Shown in pieces: positions 32,491-43,295 of a DNA stretch of 64,000 nt. The notes under the pieces were generated by a model. It was not told the DNA's origin and searched no databases. It saw nothing but the letters and a program-made list of their open reading frames with translations. The stretch's first letter is position 1; each line of letters opens with the position of its first letter. Origin of the DNA: Nemertoderma westbladi (taxonomy: Eukaryota > Xenacoelomorpha > Nemertodermatida > Nemertodermatidae); NCBI GenBank assembly GCA_032718475.1, contig JAUCBJ010000807.1, positions 1 through 64,000 on the forward strand, given 5' to 3'. A program made the translations under genes and the position numbers.

Positions 32491-33246
32491 TTACTCACTA
32501 TGTGTTTGCAGTGCACTATAATTAACATATACATCGCTAATACAGAGTCATCAGAGGGTAGTGATGGTGAACAATTTATGTGTGCTTCTGGCATCATCGA
32601 CGATGGCGCTTTTGATTTCCATGTTTCATTCATTCCAATAGCATCTTTATGCGATGGTAAGAACGACTGCGATGATGGAGGTGATGAGTCTTGGGAAATT
32701 TGTCCATGTCCGGAAGATATGTTTCGGTGCGTCAATGGATCCAACGGATATTACCATTCTTGTATACCAGGGAGTTGGAGGTGTGATGGTTTGGATCATT
32801 GCTCGGATGGTACAGACGAATCCGGATGTGATGAAGGACCTCCCACTGCTTCATACAACGAAACATGTTCTGAGGACCAATTTCTGTGTAGCGGTGGATC
32901 ACCGGGACCGTTTGGAAATTGTATCCTGAGATCCTTTCAATGCGATGGTTTCAATGATTGTTTCGATGGTGCAGACGAATCCGGGTGTGATGCTGATGAA
33001 GGATCCTCCACTGCTTTAAACAATCAAACATGTTCTGAGGATGAGTTAATATGTAGCAGTTATGGTTTACCCCCATATGGTAATTGTGTTGAAGATGAAG
33101 TCCATCAATGCCATACATGTCATGATGATATGTTCATGTGCCAAAAGGGATCCGACTTCACATCTATTAATCCCTGCATTTATGTTAGTTGGATATGTGA
33201 TGGTTATAATGACTGTTCTGATGGAGAAGATGAAATATTTTGCTGA
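32476..33246 (+). CDS. LDL-receptor class A repeat protein
   Basis: A single open frame of 256 codons. The N-terminus (MASNWLLTMCLQCTIINIYI) looks like a signal peptide or signal anchor. Disulphide-rich LDLa modules follow: about residues 31-76, 78-118 and 131-171, a shortened one at about 186-208, and 215-256. The Ca2+-binding acidic boxes are clear: CDGKNDCDDGGDE, CDGLDHCSDGTDE, CDGFNDCFDGADE and CDGYNDCSDGEDE. Such modules bind ligands or lipoproteins outside the cell. The TGA stop comes immediately after the last module's final Cys. In the next frame a hydrophobic stretch (FWFIFTVAVLYGC) runs to a stop at 33335, so a membrane anchor could have been lost by frameshift or joined by splicing. 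No intron interrupts the modules. It is probably a host gene or a host exon. Confidence 0.85.
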   Translation: MASNWLLTMCLQCTIINIYIANTESSEGSDGEQFMCASGIIDDGAFDFHVSFIPIASLCDGKNDCDDGGDESWEICPCPEDMFRCVNGSNGYYHSCIPGSWRCDGLDHCSDGTDESGCDEGPPTASYNETCSEDQFLCSGGSPGPFGNCILRSFQCDGFNDCFDGADESGCDADEGSSTALNNQTCSEDELICSSYGLPPYGNCVEDEVHQCHTCHDDMFMCQKGSDFTSINPCIYVSWICDGYNDCSDGEDEIFC

Positions 33247-33539
33247 AATATGGTTTTGGTTCATATTTACTGTGGCTGTCCTATACGGATGTGGTGAGGG
33301 GATTGTGCTAACTGTTTCCTATAATAAGAATCCATAAGAAGTCAAAAGTTTTAATAAAGAAAATATAAGTAAATAATAACAAAGATACACACCCAGGCGT
33401 GGTAAATTTGAAATGCAACCAGTAAAAACACAAGTGTATAATATTTAAGTAATAAGAGTTAATGATCAGTTGGCCTAGTTATCTAGAAGATGTTTTAGGC
33501 AAATAGGGAGTAAATATGGTACATAAGTTGCTTAATTGG

Positions 33540-34743
33540 TGCTAAGATTTAGTGTTCGCGCTTTTAGACCTTTAGCAGTTTAACCTGCCAATTTTAGGTG
33601 TCTTCTAGTTTATAAATCGACTTTAGCCTATAACAAGTATTTGATACACATAAAGTTACATTAGCCGAAGCCAGCCTAAGCGCGACCATTCACCCACGGT
33701 TAAGGGAGACTGGATTCGTATGCTCTGACCTTATTGCGATGTAGACTTACTGTACTATTCGATTGCTCGTTACTATAATATCTCTGACAAATATTATTCA
33801 CTTTCGGGAAATATTAACAGTTCCTTTAGGACGTGGCGCTCTAAGTATGTAAACAGAGTTATGACTTACACTAAACACAACGGGATGGCTATTGATTTTC
33901 GTATAAAGCGCATTCTTTAGGAAATGCTTTGTTATCTGTCACACTCATGCACACTACCGCACACTGCTGCACACTGATCTGCCGACCTTCACTAATTTTA
34001 ATCATATATAAGGAGAACAGCAACTGACACATGTAGGGTCTATGAAATAGCATTCAATTCACTCCAAAACCACTATAATGTAAGTCGCAATTGCTATATG
34101 TAACGGGTCCCTCTTACCTTCAGTATATCAAGAAGATTGGGGTTTTATGATTATTTATCGATATTCTCCAAATATAACAACATATTCATCAACTGATAAC
34201 AATTAATAACCGACAGTAAATAGCAGTAAAATAATGCGGTGAAAGATTGAGTTGATTTGTTTGCTTGAGTTTGCGTGACTCGTTTGGTTTGAGATAACAG
34301 TTATACGTTCCTATAATCAAAGCCTACAAAAGTTTTGCTAAAGTCTGAAACACAGAATAATTCCAAAGCCGATGTTCCAGGGCTCAGGAAAAGGTAAACA
34401 AAGACCGTAATGCATTGCGCGATCTTCCGTAGGCTTCTGTACAAGTTAAAATGAAAATCGCTCTGATTGGTCGAGCGAGCCGAACAAAGAAAGCCAAAAA
34501 GCTCCACATCGACATATCAGCTGGTAGATGTCGTCATCTGAACTACACTGTATTAAGAGTATTTTGACGCATTGCGGCATAAAATGGCTTGTTATGTCCG
34601 CTAAAGTACACATACAGAATAATGGCTTTTTATGTCCGCTAAAACACCTACACAGTAAGAAAAATGGCTTTTTATGTCCACTAAAATATCTACACAGTAC
34701 TTTGCGGGGAAAATGACTAGCTATATCCGCAAAGGCTTTTACA
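33540..34743 (-). repeat. 3' LTR of BEL/Pao element 1
   Basis: On the minus strand the LTR starts TGTAAAAGC at 34743, just after a G-rich stretch (GGGAGCGG) that could be the polypurine tract. Bases 34019-34743 match the other LTR at 48901-49617. The whole 33540-34743 block also matches 61092-62346 on the other strand. The outer end near 33540 is set only by loss of that similarity, and no target duplication was found. Confidence 0.8.
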
Positions 34744-34821
34744 CCGCTCCCAGAAAATGGGATTTAATTCTATAAAATATAAAAAATCACAGTTTCTAAA
34801 TATAAAAAATACTCTAAACAG

Positions 34822-36295
34822 TTAGTCTTTCTTGCGCGGACGGCGTTTACGCAGTTTTTTGAGGCTAGTAAGATTCCTTTTCTCTTTGGGGCGAGCCACT
34901 TTACTAGGAGGGCTATAACTCCTGGGTGAAGGGTGCAATACAATTGCATCGGAAGGTTTAGAATTACGGTCGGTGTATCCGCCGGTCAAGGTACCCGGTT
35001 GATCGGTATCAACCTCAGTGGAACGAGGTCGAACAACCTTGAGAGCGCATTTTAAGACAGCAGCTCTTACTGGTCCCTGACGGGTCGTTTGCACGAAAGC
35101 GGTAGGTGGACCGTGTGTAGTGAGAAATTTCCTCGGTTTCATGATTCTTTTCAACTCGCATTCTCGGGCTCTATCGGAATCGATATGCTTCTCCTCGAGC
35201 TGATTTTCCTCCGCTTGTCGTTGGAAGCATTCGTCTAAAACTCTTTTAGAGAGTAGGGTCGCCCAAGTTCGATATCTTCTTAGAGATTCTGGATTTCCTG
35301 ATCGAACTGAGATAAAGCTAATTCGTTTACCGCTTGGACTTGCTGCTGAAATTTACGTTTCTCTAAACAAATGTAGGTTCCTTTTCTGATCTTTTGACGA
35401 ATAGTGTCCAACGCGTTTCGTACAACTCTCTCCTCCTCCTCGGTGACAGGTTGTATCGGGTTAAACCGGGACGATGATACGGTTGAATGGCGATATTAGA
35501 TGTCCGCGTCCCAATCCGGCTAGGTAAGATGGGCGAATATCTAGGGAGCCCACAACCGGAGTGCCACCGACTAACTGTTCGGGTAACACTAGATCTTTGA
35601 ACAGTGAGTACAGTTCGGGAGGATCCGTGATACTATTAGGATCAAGAGTCTGAGGTCTAACTAGGGAATGAGGAGGTCTGACCGAGTATTCCGGAACTCT
35701 GATCATAGGTTTATTTAAGGATCATTTGAGTCGAGCGAGCGTAGGTGATACATCGAACAAGTTTCGCTCGAAACTCCCATAAATATAGCGAGTAAAACCG
35801 TGTTTAGAGCAACGTCTCCGCGGATGTTTATGTCTTTCCGTTTGTTGGTTGGGTCTTGGGCATTCATCGCAATAATACCAAAGACGCACGTCTTGTAGGG
35901 GAAACGCGGGTGATATTTATTCGGTTTTACAATGTTTCTCTCAAGAATTCCAAATATACGTTGGAATTACAGCGTTTATCCGGTTCTTTAACGTCTTCTC
36001 TTTCGAGTCGATTTCGAATAGAATTTTCGCATTCGATTTTCAGTTTATCGTTCCGACTCCGCATATTTAAATAGTACCATTTTCCTTTCGGTGTCGACAT
36101 CGTCCGTATCGTGTAAATCGATAGGATGACCAGTAGTTAAGAAGTCCATATGCATAACATTACGATGCGTATAGCGAGTAGTGAATTTTCGATAGTCCAA
36201 TTCACGAGTGAGTTGCTCCTGGGACATTGGCGGTTCGATATAACGACCATCGTCCTCCGTAGCAGTTGGACTAGCGTCGCCGCGTATTAAGCTAT
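34822..36295 (-). pseudogene. Extra ORF of BEL/Pao element 1 between pol and the 3' LTR
   Basis: Not recognised. Reading leftward from about 36290: a polar segment containing MSQEQLTRELDYRKFTTRY (36227-36045); a charged helix; a Cys/His cluster beginning YYCDECPRPNQQ and ending in HKHPRRRC (near 35.85 kb), which may bind zinc; an in-frame TGA at 35722-35724; a Pro-rich frame (35706-35461); and a final basic frame (35154-34822) ending RKKD before TAA. Several frames are used, so it is damaged. The position is that of env or accessory genes in LTR elements, but there is no signal peptide or membrane segment that would support env. It shows none of the exonuclease motifs present in element 2. 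Confidence 0.5.
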
Positions 36296-38082
36296 ATCAA
36301 CAAATGCTTGCAACGGTAGAGTATATCGCTCCCTGATACCAAGATCATCTTGTCATAGCTGCTATATGAGTTTATCAATATTATAATTAGTTATAATTAG
36401 GCTAGCGGGCGTCGCTGCCTACCCCTCATGGCCCCCGGACAGCGCAAGATCCTCAGCGCTGATGTACTGTCGCCGCTGTGCCTATCGCCAACATAGTAGC
36501 TGCACAACGACAACAACAACCAGCGCGAGTCACTCCACTGTCCGTCCCAAGGGCTTAGATTTACTTCAGGTTCTTACTGCAGAGGTAGAGCTACTTTCAC
36601 AACTGCGACTCGCTACTGTAAACACACTTTAGTAGTAACATTCACCTATAAACGCACAAATTCCACACAACTGTCACAAACCGCACACATTCGGGCCATT
36701 TGTCCATTAGTCAAGTGCCTTCCAGAATGCCACGTTATTATTAGGTATCCTTGGATACTAACAGTGTGCTATTTATTCCTTATGCTATTCAATGGGGCAA
36801 GCTATTATTGTTCTTTTAACTCGCTTCTAATTCTAGCATGGTTGTTGCTATGGTGACATTATGGAAAGCTAGCAGTAGAATTAGGGTAATTCTCATGCAT
36901 ACAGATCTGGGATGCTATTTAATAGTAATTCTTTAATTGTCAATATTCCCCTTTATACATGATTTTATGAATTTTATCGGCTATTGACTATATATTGGAG
37001 ATTCTCGCACACTAATATACTTAATAGGGTGAATCTCCGCTCCCATGATCTATTAATTAATGGAATTTTGGGAATGTTATAAACGATTGACAATTTATGA
37101 CAATTATGACGTTATGACAATTTATCAAATTCATTAAAAGATATGAATTTAAATTTATTCCCATAAATTTTATTATTTAATATTAAATAGACACAATTTT
37201 ATTCCAGAGCATGTCTGGGGACTAGGATCCTAAATTCTGGGAAATTTGTCCTTTTAAGAGTATCGGTAAGTGCTACGATATCTTAATCGACTAGAATTTT
37301 AAAGGATCTGAAATTTAACAGATTTTAATTTATAGATTTTCTAGAGTTAACTTGTAAGTATTTACTCTATCGTATTTGTTTGACAAATTTTATAAATATT
37401 AATAGTTAATATTTAAGATGGGCACCGGTTTATTCCAGAACATGTCTGGGGACGTTAACCACTGATTCTAGAATTTTGTCTTTCAAGTATATCGGTGGGT
37501 GCCGCGATATCTTAATCGACTAGAATTACAGATGGTCAAAGGGTTTAACAGATTTATTTTGCGTTTTACGCTACTGTTAAAAGGACATCACGCTACTATA
37601 TGTATTATTTAATATACGGTATGAGAGCAATATTGCAAGAAGCAATGTCAGTGAGAAGAGGCAAGTCGTTTCCAAGGTCTACCCAGAGCTTGGTTTAGCC
37701 GAGACACGAGGATCTGAATTTTGCATTCCTAATACTCTACTTACCAATAATACTGGAATATAGTAGGAGCTTTATTGTACTTTAAGAAGTACAGACATTT
37801 CATCTTACTGTAGTCACGCATTTATAATGTAATACGGACAGTAAGGAAAGAGAAAAATAATTATTTCTCGCCGTTGCACTAAATCTATATAATATAAGTA
37901 ATTAAGTAATAAACGCGAATATATATGGCACTAATTCTACTACATAATCGCTAAAATAACATTCTACTAAATAAAAATTAAAGAAAACGATTATTATAAA
38001 ATTACATAATAATATATACCTAAATATAAAAATAATAAAACGAATTTAAAATGATATAGTCACACACCCACTCCAGACGTCG
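36296..38082. other. AT-rich noncoding stretch of element 1
   Basis: No gene seen between the integrase and the extra ORF. It contains two related blocks (37198-37335 and 37427-37552) sharing TTTATTCCAG, CATGTCTGGGGAC and GATATCTTAATCGACTAGAAT, a diverged duplication of about 230 bp period. Confidence 0.6.
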
Positions 38083-39307
38083 TTACGTTGGGGAGTCCCT
38101 GGATGTTTGTTGGATTAGGGAGGTGGTCGTGGGAAGAGTATCTTGCCTTCCATAGTTTCCGGAGAGTTCTCTGTCTCTTTCCAGTAAACATAAACGACCA
38201 ACTGGGCGATTGAGCTGCTGCATCTCGAAGACAATTCCCGGTTTCTTAAAGTTACGTCGCATGACGACGAGTTCTACCGATCGCACCAAACCATCATCAG
38301 AGATGAGTCTCGATGATACGACCTGTCTGCCACCGCTTACGTGGAAGATCTGATTCCACAATAAGGACCATGTCTCCGGCGCTGACGTTTTCTTGCTGCG
38401 CAAACCACTTGGTTCGAAGTTGTAGCGTAGGCAGATAATGTTTTTCGAAATGGTCAGCGAAACGACGGGATAACAACTGCATAAGTTGCCAAGTTTGTCG
38501 GCAGTATTCGTCCCCGTCCGTGATTTCCGATCGTGGGAGCATGGCTACAGGTTTCTTCAGTAGGAAATGCGCGGGTGTTAGCGCTTCCAGGGAATCGGGA
38601 CTCGATGAGACTGGCATAAGCGGTCTCTCGTTGAGATAGGCGGCGATTTCCTCCATTAACGTCCGCAAAAGTTCGTCGGTGAGATACGCTCGGCACGGCA
38701 CTATAAAGTGAAATGCGGTCTTCACGCTCCTGATTAATCTCTCCCAACTTCCTCCCCACCAAGGGGCGTCGGCGGCGTTAAAGGTCCAGCTAGACGCTGT
38801 TACCCTTAGCTGATCGTCCACCTGTCTTTGGTTCCAATCTTGGATGTAAGCCTTGATTTCATTGTTGGCACCAATGAAGTTCGTTCCCTTATCAGATCTC
38901 ATCGTATTACTAGTTCCAAAGCGAGCGATCTGTCGGCGTAAGCTCAGTATGAAGCTGTTGGTAGACAGATCATTCACCATATCGAGATGGATAGCTCTAC
39001 AAGTCATACAGACAAAGATAACACACCATCTCTTGACTATAGTCCTAGCACGATATACTTCAATAAGGCCAAATAAATCCACACCGGTATTTGTGAAGGG
39101 TGGTTCATAGAAGCTTACTCGTTCCCTAGGTAATTCTGCCTCTTGCTGTGTTAAAGGCCTACTGAATGCTTTCCTACAGGGTATACAGTTCCTAAGAACT
39201 TGGTTCAGAGCTCTACGGGGTTTATGAAAATAATAGCGAGTTCGAATTTCGCTAAGAACTCGTTCTCTACCAGCATGGTAAAGCTTACTGTGAACATCTA
39301 CAATCAT
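38083..39307 (-). CDS. BEL/Pao element 1 integrase
   Basis: The DDE integrase that joins element cDNA to host DNA. Seen: the HHCC zinc domain (HSKLYHAG, then CIPCRKA), a catalytic core with NTGVDLFG carrying the first Asp, RSDKGTNFIGA (about residue 138) and WGGSWERLIRSVKTA, then PAHFLLKKP and a C-terminal DNA-binding region. The frame from 39307 stays open to 38297, and the C-terminal strand region (GLVRSVELVV) continues in a second frame to TAA at 38083. There is thus one frameshift near 38.35 kb and another at the RNase H junction near 39.3 kb. The residues expected in the core are present. Confidence 0.9.
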
Positions 39308-40749
39308 CTTTGTATTTCAAGATTTCTAATGAGTATGGGAAACTTAGTGTCAAAGGATAATGGAGCATTAGTTAGTCTTCCTCCAACGCGTATTAACCCA
39401 TCTATCATTGTGCTAGAGAAACGATCCCTTAAGCGCATCTGTGGATTTCTCAACAACAGGAAATACTTATCGGAATCCTCATAGCATTGCAGGAGTCTCA
39501 GTATCTGCTTATTGGTTTCTTCATGCTCCTGGTAACTGATCTTCTCCTTCAGAAATCTTTCTGATATCTTGTATTTGGGAAGATCTTTAACAACATGGAC
39601 CTGCGCAGATGTCAGTGGAGCGGTATCACTAGCGATCTCCGTCCTGGAGTAGTGAAGATGAAAACATCGCTTTAAATAAGCAACGGCCTTACAAAGCCGA
39701 TTCCAGGAGCTATAGTGATGTATCGCTCTCTGCAGGAGAGGTGAGAGTCCTTGCGAGACGTCTGGTGTTCCAGATTTCCAATCTCTCTCTCTGATTTCCA
39801 CAACAGACTTATTTGTGGCTGGGGATTTTGGATCCAAAGCGTCGTCTCCGGAAGTGTGTAGTACAGACAGATCTATCACGGGTTTAAATAACTTCGATTT
39901 ACTCGCCCGGGTTTTAGGTTTGACTTTCTCCGCTCCCTTGGCTTGTCTAATCTCAGCCGTGGTAAGATGAGGAGGCCATTCATCCTCTTCCTTGCTTAGG
40001 AAGTCGGGTCCACCTAACCAGTCTGGAGTATCTATCAGTTCTTGTGGAGTGGCTCCTCTGGAGGCAATGTCGGCTGGATTAATCGTCCCAGGGCAATGTC
40101 TCCATTGGTCTATCTTCGTGCGACTAAGTATAATGGCTACTCTGTTGGTAACGAAGACGCTGAACTGACAAACTTCATTGGTTATATACTCCAACACGAG
40201 TAAAGCATCGGTCCAATAGATAGTTTTCTCCAGTGGATAGTCGATCTGTTCTGTTACATTCCGGCCGATGGCTGTAGCGTATAGAGCCGCTTTTAACTCC
40301 GCCCGAGGAACTTTCAACTTGTTGTTTATCAAGGCCTTAGAGGTAACCAAGGCGACCTTAATTCCATCCAGAGTTTCAACCCTCAGGTAGGCTACTATAC
40401 CTATTCCCATATCGCTGGCGTCTCCAAATACATGGAGTTGATAGGAATACGTGGGGAGAACGTGACCAAAATAAGAACGGGAAATCGTAAAATTCTTGAT
40501 GGATGGTAGAGAATCTTCCCATTTCATCCACTTCTTTAATAGTTCTCCCTTAAGTGGATCGTCCCATGAGTGGTTTTCAAGCCACATTTGTTGTACTAAA
40601 CTCTGAGCAATCAATATAACTGGGCTAATAAATCCCAATGGATCGAAATAAGTGCTCAGGATACTTAGACAAATCCGTTTAGTCCGAACTGGATTATCTC
40701 GCTGCTTTAGCTGGAAAAACAGGATATCTCTCTCTGTGTCCCATTTCAA
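39304..40749 (-). CDS. BEL/Pao element 1 RT connection and RNase H
   Basis: A frame of 481 codons. It begins in the Pao-type RT C-terminal region (TYFDPLGFISPVILIAQ) and continues into RNase H: LHVFGDASDMGIG with its catalytic Asp, VPRAELKAALYA with the Glu, and IYWTDALLVLEYI with the Asp. A linker of the type GTINPADIASRGATP follows. RNase H removes the RNA template during cDNA synthesis. The frame is the same as the upstream RT, interrupted only by TGA at 40807-40809. The next domain, integrase, is in another frame. Confidence 0.9.
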   Translation of the reverse strand: MKWDTERDILFFQLKQRDNPVRTKRICLSILSTYFDPLGFISPVILIAQSLVQQMWLENHSWDDPLKGELLKKWMKWEDSLPSIKNFTISRSYFGHVLPTYSYQLHVFGDASDMGIGIVAYLRVETLDGIKVALVTSKALINNKLKVPRAELKAALYATAIGRNVTEQIDYPLEKTIYWTDALLVLEYITNEVCQFSVFVTNRVAIILSRTKIDQWRHCPGTINPADIASRGATPQELIDTPDWLGGPDFLSKEEDEWPPHLTTAEIRQAKGAEKVKPKTRASKSKLFKPVIDLSVLHTSGDDALDPKSPATNKSVVEIRERDWKSGTPDVSQGLSPLLQRAIHHYSSWNRLCKAVAYLKRCFHLHYSRTEIASDTAPLTSAQVHVVKDLPKYKISERFLKEKISYQEHEETNKQILRLLQCYEDSDKYFLLLRNPQMRLRDRFSSTMIDGLIRVGGRLTNAPLSFDTKFPILIRNLEIQR

Positions 40750-40806
40750 ACCAAGCGTCTTGGTTTCTGGAAGATCGTCCTTGATAAGGTCTAGATCTTT
40801 AACTCC

Positions 40807-41151
40807 TCAGTCTTCTACCGGGATCGATTCCAGAAACTCACGGGAGTTGCTGGTGAATTTAGTTAATCGAAATCCCCCTCTTTTCAAGCACTCTACCATT
40901 CCCTTGGCGACATCAATGGCTTCTTCCACCGATGGGAGGGACTTTAAATTGTCGTCCATATATATATCCCGTTTGATGTTGTCAATAACCTCTTTAGAGA
41001 AGGCGTCCCGGTTGTCATCAGCAGTGGTGCGCACTACTGAGCAGGCGTTTGAGGGGCTCGAGATGATCCCAAAAGCCTGGATGGTCATCCAGTACTCCAC
41101 CGGTTTCTGGTTGAGGTCTCCTTCCAGCCACCACAGAAATTGTAGGCTGTC
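40807..41151 (-). CDS. BEL/Pao element 1 RT catalytic segment
   Basis: Part of the pol reading frame between two in-frame TGA codons (41152-41154 and 40807-40809). It contains the RT active-site motif YMDDN within DIYMDDNLKSLPS and the downstream thumb-side helix FRLTKFTSNSREFLESI, both typical of Pao-type polymerases. Without the TGA codons it would be continuous with the protease-RT frame upstream and RNase H downstream. Confidence 0.85.
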   Translation of the reverse strand, partial: DSLQFLWWLEGDLNQKPVEYWMTIQAFGIISSPSNACSVVRTTADDNRDAFSKEVIDNIKRDIYMDDNLKSLPSVEEAIDVAKGMVECLKRGGFRLTKFTSNSREFLESIPVED

Positions 41152-42894
41152 TCAATCCCTGTCCAGCGCTTTAACTTGTAAGAACATGCCTTCTATATCC
41201 GAGGCAAAGGCGATCGAATATTGTTGTAATCTTAAGAGTATTCCCAACAAGGATTGGAGTAAGTTGGGTCCCGGCAACAACTCCGAGTTAAGTGATTGGC
41301 CCATGTAAAGGGCGGAGCCGTCAAATACTACCCGAACTTCGTTGGGTTTACCGGGTTTGGGAACGTAATGATGGGTTAAATAGTACGTTCTCTCAGTTAT
41401 GGGTGTTTCTTCCGGTACTCGCTCCGCATATCCCTTATTTATGAATTTCTTCAGCTGTGTCTTGTACATCTCTTTAGCTGAAGCATTTGCCGTAAGGCGT
41501 CGATGTAATTGCGCAATTCTTTTCTCCGCCAAGGGTCGGTTGTTTATAAAATTAGGTTCTCGCTTTCGAAATGGCAGACCAATTTCATACCTCCCTTGAT
41601 CTCTAAGGAAACATGTAGTCGTTGCCTGGATCTGCTTGGCTCTTTCTTCTTCTACCGATAGGGCCTTATCGTAGGAATTGGGCTCTACAGCCTCTTGAGT
41701 AAAGAATCGTACGGCGTGTTCATCGCGAGTCTTCGCGTTGTAACGATCTATCACTTCATTCAGTTCGTCGTTGTAATCGACTTGTCCCGCTGGATGGATG
41801 AGGTGACATAGGTTCACTTGGTTTTGCCAAGTTTCATTTTCCGTAAGGAGGTCGATGGTATTCTCCTCGTCGAATAGTTGGTGGATATCGTCATTATCTG
41901 AGGAGTATGTTGTTCCCTCAGGTGTATCGTATCCCTCACTGATCTCCTCTTCCCATTCACTCACCTGGTAGACTCGATCTTTGGGTAGCCTTTCCATGAG
42001 AGTTCGACGGGAGGGTCCAGTAAAGTACCAACCCACTCTAGTTCTTCCCGCATAGGTTTGCAGTGGTTGCGGTTGAGCAGGCCGTTTCTCCAATGTCTCA
42101 AGCGCTTCATGCACATTTTGGCTGATGAGTATTTGTACTCCAGGGTAGTCTGTGTTGAATCTAGGTATCTCATGCTGCTGGGTGAAATCGTCCTCATCTG
42201 AGTTATAAGGTTCCACTTGGCTGGTAGCAAAGTTCTTTATCGCCACCATCTTTACTGACCTTATACTGTGTTCTCCTAGTTCATCCTGGGGGGTGGACAA
42301 CGCGCCTACATAGTAGTCGGTAGTTACTGTAGATTTCCAAACCTGCATAATTCCTGAAAGGTTCAACTTAGTTCGGAACTTGGGTTGTCCAGCAAAGATG
42401 TCTTCGGCTAGTTCTTTGTCGATGAATGTTCCTGTGCTGCCGGAGTCAAGGAGGGCGTTCACTATATAGCTCTTTTCTGACCCGTGGACTCTCAACTGCA
42501 CTACGGGAAATTCTCGGATTCCTATGTTGGAAGTTGGTGCTTTCCAAGATGGTTGTCGGTCAGGAATAGTTAGGGGGAGCTCACTATCGGTTTCCTTCTC
42601 ATAAGTAAGTGCTCGATACACTGCGGTGTTTATTAGGTAACAGGATTCGTTTTCGTCGGAGAATTCATCCGTGTAGAATCCTTCCATCTCAGAACTTTGG
42701 TCAGTGTCGTTCACATCACTGAATTGGACATGTAGTTCGGACTCACTTACCTGACTCGGGCTGTTTCTTTCGAATTCAGTGTGCAACAAGACGAGATGTT
42801 TCGCGCCGCACTTAGCACACCTTGCATCGGAGTAACAGGTTCGCCGTTGGTGTCCTTGTCTGAGACAATTATAACACAACCGCTTATCCCACAT
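41152..42894 (-). CDS. BEL/Pao element 1 zinc knuckle, protease and RT fingers
   Basis: Open for 580 codons. It starts with Gag zinc-knuckle sequence (CYNCLRQGHQRRTC, then CAKCGAKHLVLLH) and an acidic linker, then a retroviral-type aspartic protease with NALLDSGSTGTF (about residues 146-157). The RT fingers follow (ERTYYLTHHYVPKP, VRVVFDGSA, SIAFASDIEGMFLQV with the first catalytic Asp). The frame ends at TGA 41152-41154 inside the RT palm, just before the conserved FLW block, which continues in the same frame. Gag and pol therefore appear to share one frame here, as in other BEL/Pao elements. A SINE interrupts the reading upstream at 43062-43295. Confidence 0.9.
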   Translation of the reverse strand: MWDKRLCYNCLRQGHQRRTCYSDARCAKCGAKHLVLLHTEFERNSPSQVSESELHVQFSDVNDTDQSSEMEGFYTDEFSDENESCYLINTAVYRALTYEKETDSELPLTIPDRQPSWKAPTSNIGIREFPVVQLRVHGSEKSYIVNALLDSGSTGTFIDKELAEDIFAGQPKFRTKLNLSGIMQVWKSTVTTDYYVGALSTPQDELGEHSIRSVKMVAIKNFATSQVEPYNSDEDDFTQQHEIPRFNTDYPGVQILISQNVHEALETLEKRPAQPQPLQTYAGRTRVGWYFTGPSRRTLMERLPKDRVYQVSEWEEEISEGYDTPEGTTYSSDNDDIHQLFDEENTIDLLTENETWQNQVNLCHLIHPAGQVDYNDELNEVIDRYNAKTRDEHAVRFFTQEAVEPNSYDKALSVEEERAKQIQATTTCFLRDQGRYEIGLPFRKREPNFINNRPLAEKRIAQLHRRLTANASAKEMYKTQLKKFINKGYAERVPEETPITERTYYLTHHYVPKPGKPNEVRVVFDGSALYMGQSLNSELLPGPNLLQSLLGILLRLQQYSIAFASDIEGMFLQVKALDRD

Positions 42895-43061
42895 GACTTC
42901 GCGTCTATCTATTTCTTTAAGAATTCCTCACACACACTTAAACGGTGGGGCCCGTCGCACAATGCACATTTTGGTTTGATGTTACTTACTTTACCTTGGG
43001 TAGTGTTGTGCACACTCGTTCTTTCCTCGGGCTTTCTTCCATGAATTCTCTTAGGAGACGT

Positions 43062-43295
43062 AAAAAAAGCAAACAGTCGGCCGAAGCCGGAGGCGACCCG
43101 AAGGCTCCTCTTTCGATAGCTGCTACCCGAGGGTAGGGGTGGGCGCTACTCCTATCCCAAGATTTGCTCGCAGTTATTTAACTGGTACTCATTTCATCGA
43201 CCCCAATGGATGAAAGGCTGAGTGGACCCTGGCGGGGCTGAACCTACAACCAATAGATTGCAGGCCCGGCGCTCAACCAACTGAGCTACCCCGCC
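43062..43295 (-). mobile_element. tRNA-derived SINE inserted in element 1
   Basis: On the minus strand it starts GGCGGGGTAGCTCAGTTGG (A box) and continues with a GGTTCAGCCCC B box about 40 bp on. The SINE body contains GTCGATGAAATGAGTACC, and a short T-rich tail (GCTTTTTTTAC) closes it. Direct repeats TTAGGAGACAT/TTAGGAGACGT flank it (43296-43306 and 43051-43061). It is 234 bp and interrupts the Gag zinc-knuckle region, so it arrived after the LTR element. Confidence 0.85.

Noticed and set aside
34822-36295. An envelope gene in element 1
   Set aside because: The position fits, but there is no signal peptide, membrane segment or Cys pattern of a glycoprotein.
43225-43295. A functional tRNA gene
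   Set aside because: The tRNA-like head has A and B boxes, but the anticodon arm does not fold normally, and the sequence continues as a SINE with a tail and target duplication.
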